8,895 nucleotides of DNA, from NCBI GenBank assembly GCA_002506755.1, contig DAYD01000012.1, forward strand, positions 1 to 8,895. Reading direction: 5' to 3'. Within the stretch, counting starts at the first letter, position 1. Each line of letters starts with the position of its first letter. The notes under the pieces were generated by a model, which saw only the letters and a list, made by a program, of their open reading frames with translations, had not been told where the DNA came from and searched no databases. The stretch comes from Euryarchaeota archaeon UBA462. GTDB lineage: Archaea > Thermoplasmatota > Poseidoniia > Poseidoniales > Thalassarchaeaceae. The position numbers were made by a program, and so were the translations under genes. Shown one piece after another: positions 5,720 through 8,895 of the stretch.

Positions 5720-6448
5720 ATGGCAAAGAAGGTACCACAGGATATTGCGTTCCGACTAGCGCAGAAGGCTAAAGAAGCAGACAAGAAGGTCAAGGCAGCG
5801 GAAAAGAAGGCCCAAGAGGCAGAGAAGAAGGCTAAGGACGCGGACAGGAAGATCAAGGCAGCGGAAAAGAAGGCCAAAGAGGCCCAGAAGAAAGCCGAGG
5901 AGGCAGCTGAGAAATCGGAAGAAGTCGCAGAGGTTCTAGATGACGACTTCGATGACATAGACTTTGACGAATTAGATGACTTCGATGACTTCGATGACTT
6001 CGAAGAAGATACCAAACAAGAAAAAGAGGAAGATCCAGGATCAGTTGGAGAGGCAGAGGTCGAAACTCAGAAATCTGCAGATGACGACGATCTTGATGCT
6101 CTATTGAAACAGGCTTCCGCATCAGAGGGCAGCGACGTGAAGGTTCAGAGGGCAAACAAATTAACCCAAGAGGGTGATTTTTCAGGAGCTCTAGATATAT
6201 GGAAGGAGCTAACAGCCAGCGAAGGCAGCGATCCTTCCAATTGGCGAGGTCTGGCATCAGTCTTGGAGTCCAGGAACGGCCAAGGTGACGCTGATAAGGC
6301 CAGGACAGCGAGAGAGCATGCAGACAGGATTGAAACACAGGCTATAGCTGAAGCTACAGGGAGAAAGATGGAGGACATAATAGCAGACCTGTTGGATGAT
6401 GGGGTGCTGAACTTTAGCGCAGGATCAGACGCCAAAGACTCAGAATAG
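5720..6448 (+). CDS. gene C: charged-helix, acidic-linker and TPR-like protein, unrecognised
   Basis: A 242-residue cytoplasmic-looking protein built of distinct blocks. Residues 16-64 are seven heptads of the type K-A-K-x-A-E-K, predicted to form a long charged alpha helix or coiled coil, somewhat like the TolA stalk or histone H1-like tails in composition only. Residues 74-97 are Asp-rich with regularly spaced Phe (DDFDDFDDF). A linker then carries SADDDDLDALLKQ (119-131), a motif also found in gene D. A TPR-like module follows: G152, D153, A157, L158, W161, K162, L164, W175, R176, G177. The C-terminus holds further helices and an acidic tail. The helix block is rich in Lys and Glu and the next block is almost only Asp and Phe, so charge is strongly segregated. 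ATG at 5720 follows CTGGTAGTTCAC; a weak ribosome binding site is possible. I know of no family match. A scaffold or spacer protein working with A, B and D is inferred. Confidence 0.75.
   Translation: MAKKVPQDIAFRLAQKAKEADKKVKAAEKKAQEAEKKAKDADRKIKAAEKKAKEAQKKAEEAAEKSEEVAEVLDDDFDDIDFDELDDFDDFDDFEEDTKQEKEEDPGSVGEAEVETQKSADDDDLDALLKQASASEGSDVKVQRANKLTQEGDFSGALDIWKELTASEGSDPSNWRGLASVLESRNGQGDADKARTAREHADRIETQAIAEATGRKMEDIIADLLDDGVLNFSAGSDAKDSE
5765..5911 (+). repeat. degenerate 21-base (heptad) repeats in gene C
   Basis: Seven consecutive heptads are encoded here. Inside them, 5790-5820 and 5853-5883 match at 30 of 31 bases, 63 bases (three heptads) apart. This indicates a recent tandem duplication of 21 residues and suggests that helix length varies between strains. 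Confidence 0.8.
5975..6001 (+). repeat. three exact tandem copies of a 9-base unit in gene C
   Basis: The unit GATGACTTC occurs three times without interruption and encodes DDF three times; imperfect copies lie upstream. The unit is a multiple of three, so slippage would change linker length without breaking the frame. Confidence 0.85.
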
Positions 6449-6511
6449 CCCCAATCAAGGTGTATCTTTCATCGAATTACCCGGATTCTAGGAATAATTA
6501 ACACCATTCAC

Positions 6512-6519
6512 ATTAATAA
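6512..6519 (+). promoter_or_regulatory. TATA-like element of gene D
   Basis: ATTAATAA is centred about 37 bases before the gene D ATG. A second A/T-rich stretch, AATAATTAA, lies at 6493-6501. The 104-base spacer after gene C is longer than needed for an operon, which supports a separate promoter. Confidence 0.4.
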
Positions 6520-6552
6520 CTCATTACTCGTCGGGGTGTATAGGTAATAACC

Positions 6553-6849
6553 ATGGTAGAATTAGACGACAACGTGAGAATGGGCCTTCTGATAGGTGCT
6601 GCTGCAATTGTGATTTTTGTTTTAGTTAATATGACAGGAATCGTTTTCGGGGGGGACAAACTATTCCTCATAGACTTAATTGGAGTAGGTGACCAAGAAG
6701 CATTCCGCCCCATCACAGGATTTAGCACTCAAGATATAGTCGGCCTACTGGCTGCTGCCGTCATGGGAGGGCTCTACTACGTTTCAGCAGAAGATGATTT
6801 GGACTGGGAAGCCCTTCTAGGCGACGACGACGATGATGATGAGGAGTGA
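6553..6849 (+). CDS. gene D: small two-helix membrane protein with acidic tail, unrecognised
   Basis: A 98-residue protein with hydrophobic helices at about 10-32 (GLLIGAAAIVIFVLVNMTGI) and 61-77 (DIVGLLAAAVMGGLYYV). A loop of about 28 residues joins them, and a very acidic tail ends in six Asp and two Glu. The tail contains SAEDDLDWEALLGDD (78-92), which resembles SADDDDLDALLKQ of gene C. The few charged residues do not settle topology; both ends on the cytoplasmic side is plausible for a hairpin. ATG at 6553 is preceded by AGGTAAT, one mismatch from the Shine-Dalgarno AGGTGAT, with a 5-base spacer. It is the last of the four + strand genes and converges on dph2. The protein has no motif of known function. 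A membrane partner for the soluble members of the cassette is the most likely reading. Confidence 0.7.
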   Translation: MVELDDNVRMGLLIGAAAIVIFVLVNMTGIVFGGDKLFLIDLIGVGDQEAFRPITGFSTQDIVGLLAAAVMGGLYYVSAEDDLDWEALLGDDDDDDEE

Positions 6850-6873
6850 ATAGCTCCTCTCCATCTTTTCAGT

Positions 6874-6890
6874 GGGTTGAAAAACAATCC
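6874..6890 (+). terminator. hairpin/T-run region between convergent gene D and dph2
   Basis: On the + strand GGGTTG and CAATCC can pair around an AAAAA loop, with one G-U pair. Read on the minus strand, the same AAAAA becomes a TTTTT run just after the dph2 stop. A TTTT at 6866-6869 could end the gene D transcript. It is a small, possibly bidirectional terminator in a 47-base spacer. Confidence 0.35.
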
Positions 6891-6896
6891 AAAGGC

Positions 6897-8003
6897 TCAG
6901 GGTATCTCATCGAATTGATACCCGTGCTCCCATTTCTTCTCGCCTAGTGCAACCTCAAGCTCGTAGGGGGTGATGAGGGGTTTGGAATATCTAGTCGAAT
7001 CGTCAATTGCGATCCTAGGGCATGCTGTGTTGACAAATGCGTCCACTGGGTAAAAATCGATTAAATCGGGCCCAACATGGTCCAAAGCAAGCAGATACCC
7101 CTTCTTACCATGATTCTCCAGAAGCCGCTTCATTCTTAGTGCTAGATTTCTTCTCATCTGTCCCGGCTTCTCACCAATCAGTATACCAAAGGAAGAAGAA
7201 TCACCTACAGACATTATCAGGCCAAACCTCTGCCTCAGAATTCTCTCAATTCTGTCAAATGACATCTCAGTAGCATCCCCTGTATATGGGTCCAGCATCG
7301 CCAGAGGCTTACCCGTGTGGAGAACTAGCCCAATTGGGTGGAAGTCCCCTGAACCCAGAAACAGGTAATGACCGATCTTTGAAGAGTCTCCAGAATAGTT
7401 GCACCCTAACACCTGCCCAGGAAGGGTCAACCTATCTCCCCCAACAGGGATCTCAACGTCATATCCTTGCTCCTCCAGCATTTCTTTGTAATTTTCAAGC
7501 AGGTGCAAGTGTTGAATCGAACCCACAAGGCCAAGTCTGGAATCCTCAAGTGGAGAAAACCTACCCACTGCATCCAAAAACTTCTCTTTGGCCTCCTCTT
7601 CACTGAATTCTTCTTTGTCCGTAGAAGACAAACGCTCCTCGGCTATTCTTCGATGAGAATCAAGTATCGGGATTACTTCGGCTAGCTCTGGTGCTCCGTC
7701 GTAAGTTACTGGAATGAAATGGGTTGGCATGCCTGAATCTATATTCATTTGACTGTGTCCCATGTGAGCCACTAATTCGACACCCATCATTTTCATCTTG
7801 TCGTGAACTAAGTCGCAGGCACCATAGCACGGATCTGCAGCGAGAATTACCCTTGCTCCAGATTCCCCCTCGATCGAGTCCATCATCTCTAGAGCCTGAA
7901 TCTTAAGTCCTTCAGGTACTTGAAGTGCAACTAATTGATTATCGTTTTTCTTGATTCTATCAACTAATTCGTCGAGCTGGAAATCGTGCCTGTCTAGATC
8001 CAT
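6897..8003 (-). CDS. dph2: Dph2: diphthamide synthase step 1, radical SAM-like iron-sulfur enzyme
   Basis: It catalyses the first step of diphthamide synthesis: transfer of the 3-amino-3-carboxypropyl group of S-adenosylmethionine to a histidine of elongation factor 2. The three cysteines that hold the [4Fe-4S] cluster in archaeal Dph2 are present: C59 in DPCYGACD, C201 in LGCNYS and C328 in NTACPRIAIDD. An extra C63 lies near the first. Other family-like segments are LQVPEGLK (27-34) and HMGHSQM (80-86) in the first domain, and GSGDFHPIGL (217-226) in the later part. At 368 residues it is longer than the roughly 340-residue Pyrococcus enzyme. The extra length fits an acidic stretch at about 125-148 between the first two cysteine domains. 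GGGTGG, 4 bases before the ATG, is a good ribosome binding site and lies beside the hpt stop. It is the last gene of a likely rpl10e-hpt-dph2 operon. Confidence 0.94.
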   Translation of the reverse strand: MDLDRHDFQLDELVDRIKKNDNQLVALQVPEGLKIQALEMMDSIEGESGARVILAADPCYGACDLVHDKMKMMGVELVAHMGHSQMNIDSGMPTHFIPVTYDGAPELAEVIPILDSHRRIAEERLSSTDKEEFSEEEAKEKFLDAVGRFSPLEDSRLGLVGSIQHLHLLENYKEMLEEQGYDVEIPVGGDRLTLPGQVLGCNYSGDSSKIGHYLFLGSGDFHPIGLVLHTGKPLAMLDPYTGDATEMSFDRIERILRQRFGLIMSVGDSSSFGILIGEKPGQMRRNLALRMKRLLENHGKKGYLLALDHVGPDLIDFYPVDAFVNTACPRIAIDDSTRYSKPLITPYELEVALGEKKWEHGYQFDEIP

Positions 8004-8012
8004 TTTTCCACC

Positions 8013-8591
8013 CTAATCAATTATCTCGACTTTTCCATCTACAATCTCAATTCTAGCCAAGGTGCGAATTGGCCATTGAGGACGCTCCTTGGCAAGTCTC
8101 TCACGCCCTTCCCCTTTCTCTATTGCGACAATCACATCTTGAAGGATGGCTCCCATCTTTTCCAATGCCGCTAGAAGTGGTTCAAGCGTCCCTCCTGTGG
8201 ATATCACGTCGTCTACAACGAGGATCCTTTCTCCAGAGGAAATATCGTTAATGAAGGCCGTAGATTCAGAGTAACCAGTCGATACATCGACTCTAACTTC
8301 TCCTTCCATGCCATAGGATCTCTTTCTAATGACAACAGTCGGTTTCCCAGTAGCATCTCCCACGGCAGCAAGAAGTGGCAACCCCATCGCTTCAACACTC
8401 ACAATTAGGTCAATTCTGGACCAATCAACCATCTCTACTATCAGATCTCTAGTGGCTCTGAGAACTTCTGCATCCATTCTAGGTATTCCATCCGATATTG
8501 GGTGGATGAAGTAGGGGTATTCTCCTTTCCATATTATTGGGGCGCCCCTGAGTGACTCCTGTAAAATATCCAGTGGGCTGGATGGTGACAT
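8013..8591 (-). CDS. hpt: hypoxanthine/guanine (or adenine) phosphoribosyltransferase, archaeal type
   Basis: A purine-salvage enzyme that joins a free purine base to PRPP to give the nucleotide. The PRPP-binding loop ILVVDDVISTGGT is at 123-135, and the flexible-loop region lies around 90-115. The N-terminal segment GAPIIWKGEYPYFIHPISDG (16-35) is typical of the archaeal HPRT family, which has APRT-like sequence but often uses hypoxanthine and guanine. At 192 residues the length is normal. Substrate choice cannot be read from sequence by eye, so adenine remains possible. The gene starts 12 bases after the rpl10e stop and ends 9 bases before dph2, so all three are probably one transcript. No strong ribosome binding site precedes the ATG at 8591, which fits translational coupling with rpl10e. 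Confidence 0.9.
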   Translation of the reverse strand: MSPSSPLDILQESLRGAPIIWKGEYPYFIHPISDGIPRMDAEVLRATRDLIVEMVDWSRIDLIVSVEAMGLPLLAAVGDATGKPTVVIRKRSYGMEGEVRVDVSTGYSESTAFINDISSGERILVVDDVISTGGTLEPLLAALEKMGAILQDVIVAIEKGEGRERLAKERPQWPIRTLARIEIVDGKVEIID

Positions 8592-8603
8592 TGAGTCTCG
8601 CTC

Positions 8604-8895
8604 TCAGACTTGTCCCTTCAAATGCTCGGAACCCTGGGTTACATTGATTGTACATGGGGTGGGAAACTTGCAGCCTGCTTTCCTAAGAGCCTCCTTTGCA
8701 GCCGCATACCCCTCAGGCTCAATTTTTATCGACATTACTGTCTGGTTTCGTTGTACTCTAGCCGCGGTTCCTACGTTTTTGCCGAAGGAGAGCCGCATAC
8801 CCTGAGAGACCCTATCAGCCCCCGCTCCAGTGGCTTGCTTATTCTCTCTCAGTATCTGGTGCGGGTATGTGTGCATACGTAGCGCATAACCCATT
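8604..8895 (-). CDS. rpl10e: ribosomal protein uL16 (L10e), C-terminal part (5' partial)
   Basis: Large-subunit protein near the tRNA-binding centre. The frame runs off the right edge of the window, so only about the last 97 residues are present, roughly 55% of the usual 165-180. Diagnostic segments are YALRMHTYPHQILRENK, ATGAGADRVSQGMRLSFGK and GTAARV, then PEGYAAAKEALRKAG and KFPTPCTINV, followed by a short polar tail. The start codon lies outside the window; the internal Met in the GYALRM region is not the start. It is the first visible gene of the rpl10e-hpt-dph2 group. Confidence 0.95.
   Translation of the reverse strand, partial: MGYALRMHTYPHQILRENKQATGAGADRVSQGMRLSFGKNVGTAARVQRNQTVMSIKIEPEGYAAAKEALRKAGCKFPTPCTINVTQGSEHLKGQV

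Noticed and set aside
5720..5935. Gene C helix as a histone H1-like or TolA protein
   Set aside because: The similarity is only in Lys/Ala/Glu composition. There is no signal or membrane segment as in TolA, and the Asp-rich block would oppose DNA binding.
5716..6015. A Ser/Lys/Phe-rich 99-codon minus-strand open frame
   Set aside because: It is a reverse reading of the heptad and DDF repeats of gene C; its SSKSSKSS pattern comes from the repeat.
5853..6338. A 161-codon open frame on the minus strand opposite gene C
   Set aside because: The Arg/Leu/His/Pro-rich peptide mirrors the Lys/Glu and Asp repeats of gene C. The + frame has a sensible start, a TATA-like element and a module shared with its neighbours.

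Overview
The window looks like a piece of a euryarchaeal chromosome. The clearest evidence is a set of archaeal information-processing genes: Orc1/Cdc6, ribosomal proteins eS6 and uL16 (L10e), aIF2 gamma, Dph2, a DUF357 protein, a stand-alone PIN-domain protein and an archaeal-type purine phosphoribosyltransferase. Short TATA-like promoters and GGTG-type ribosome binding sites also fit. The mix of standard core genes with very acidic, lysine/glutamate-rich unknown proteins suggests an uncultured marine Thermoplasmatota-type lineage such as Marine Group II (Poseidoniales). That assignment is an inference from overall feel, not from a search.

Layout. Bases 1-428 (+) hold the 3' end of a winged-helix-like protein and a DUF357 gene in a TGATG overlap. 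Bases 425-3787 (-) hold, in transcription order, orc1/cdc6, rps6e, the aIF2 gamma gene and a PIN-domain gene. The PIN and DUF357 genes converge and share a CTAG in which both stop codons lie. A 141-base divergent spacer (3788-3928) separates cdc6 from four + strand genes (3929-6849) that I do not recognise: a multi-pass membrane protein (A), a protein with a duplicated 50-residue module (B), a charged-helix/acidic protein (C) and a small two-helix membrane protein (D). Bases 6897-8895 (-) hold the 3' part of rpl10e, then hpt, then dph2, tightly packed and convergent with gene D.

How the genes relate. The minus-strand groups serve replication initiation, translation initiation and ribosome structure, purine salvage, and diphthamide modification of elongation factor 2. 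The four-gene block is the most novel part. A, B and C end in, or near their ends contain, the same TPR-like module, with Gly, Ala, Lys, Trp and Gly at identical spacing. C and D share a short acidic SA-(D/E)-DDLD...ALL motif. A and D are membrane proteins, while B and C look soluble and low-complexity. I read this as one co-evolved membrane-associated complex of unknown function.

Other notable points. The aIF2 gamma frame has no ATG, GTG or TTG that would give a complete G domain. A CTG directly after an in-frame TAA, preceded by a good Shine-Dalgarno sequence, restores the normal length and N-terminus. This protein also lacks the zinc-knuckle cysteines. No tRNA, rRNA, CRISPR or insertion sequence was seen, and no gene-free stretch exceeds 300 bases.
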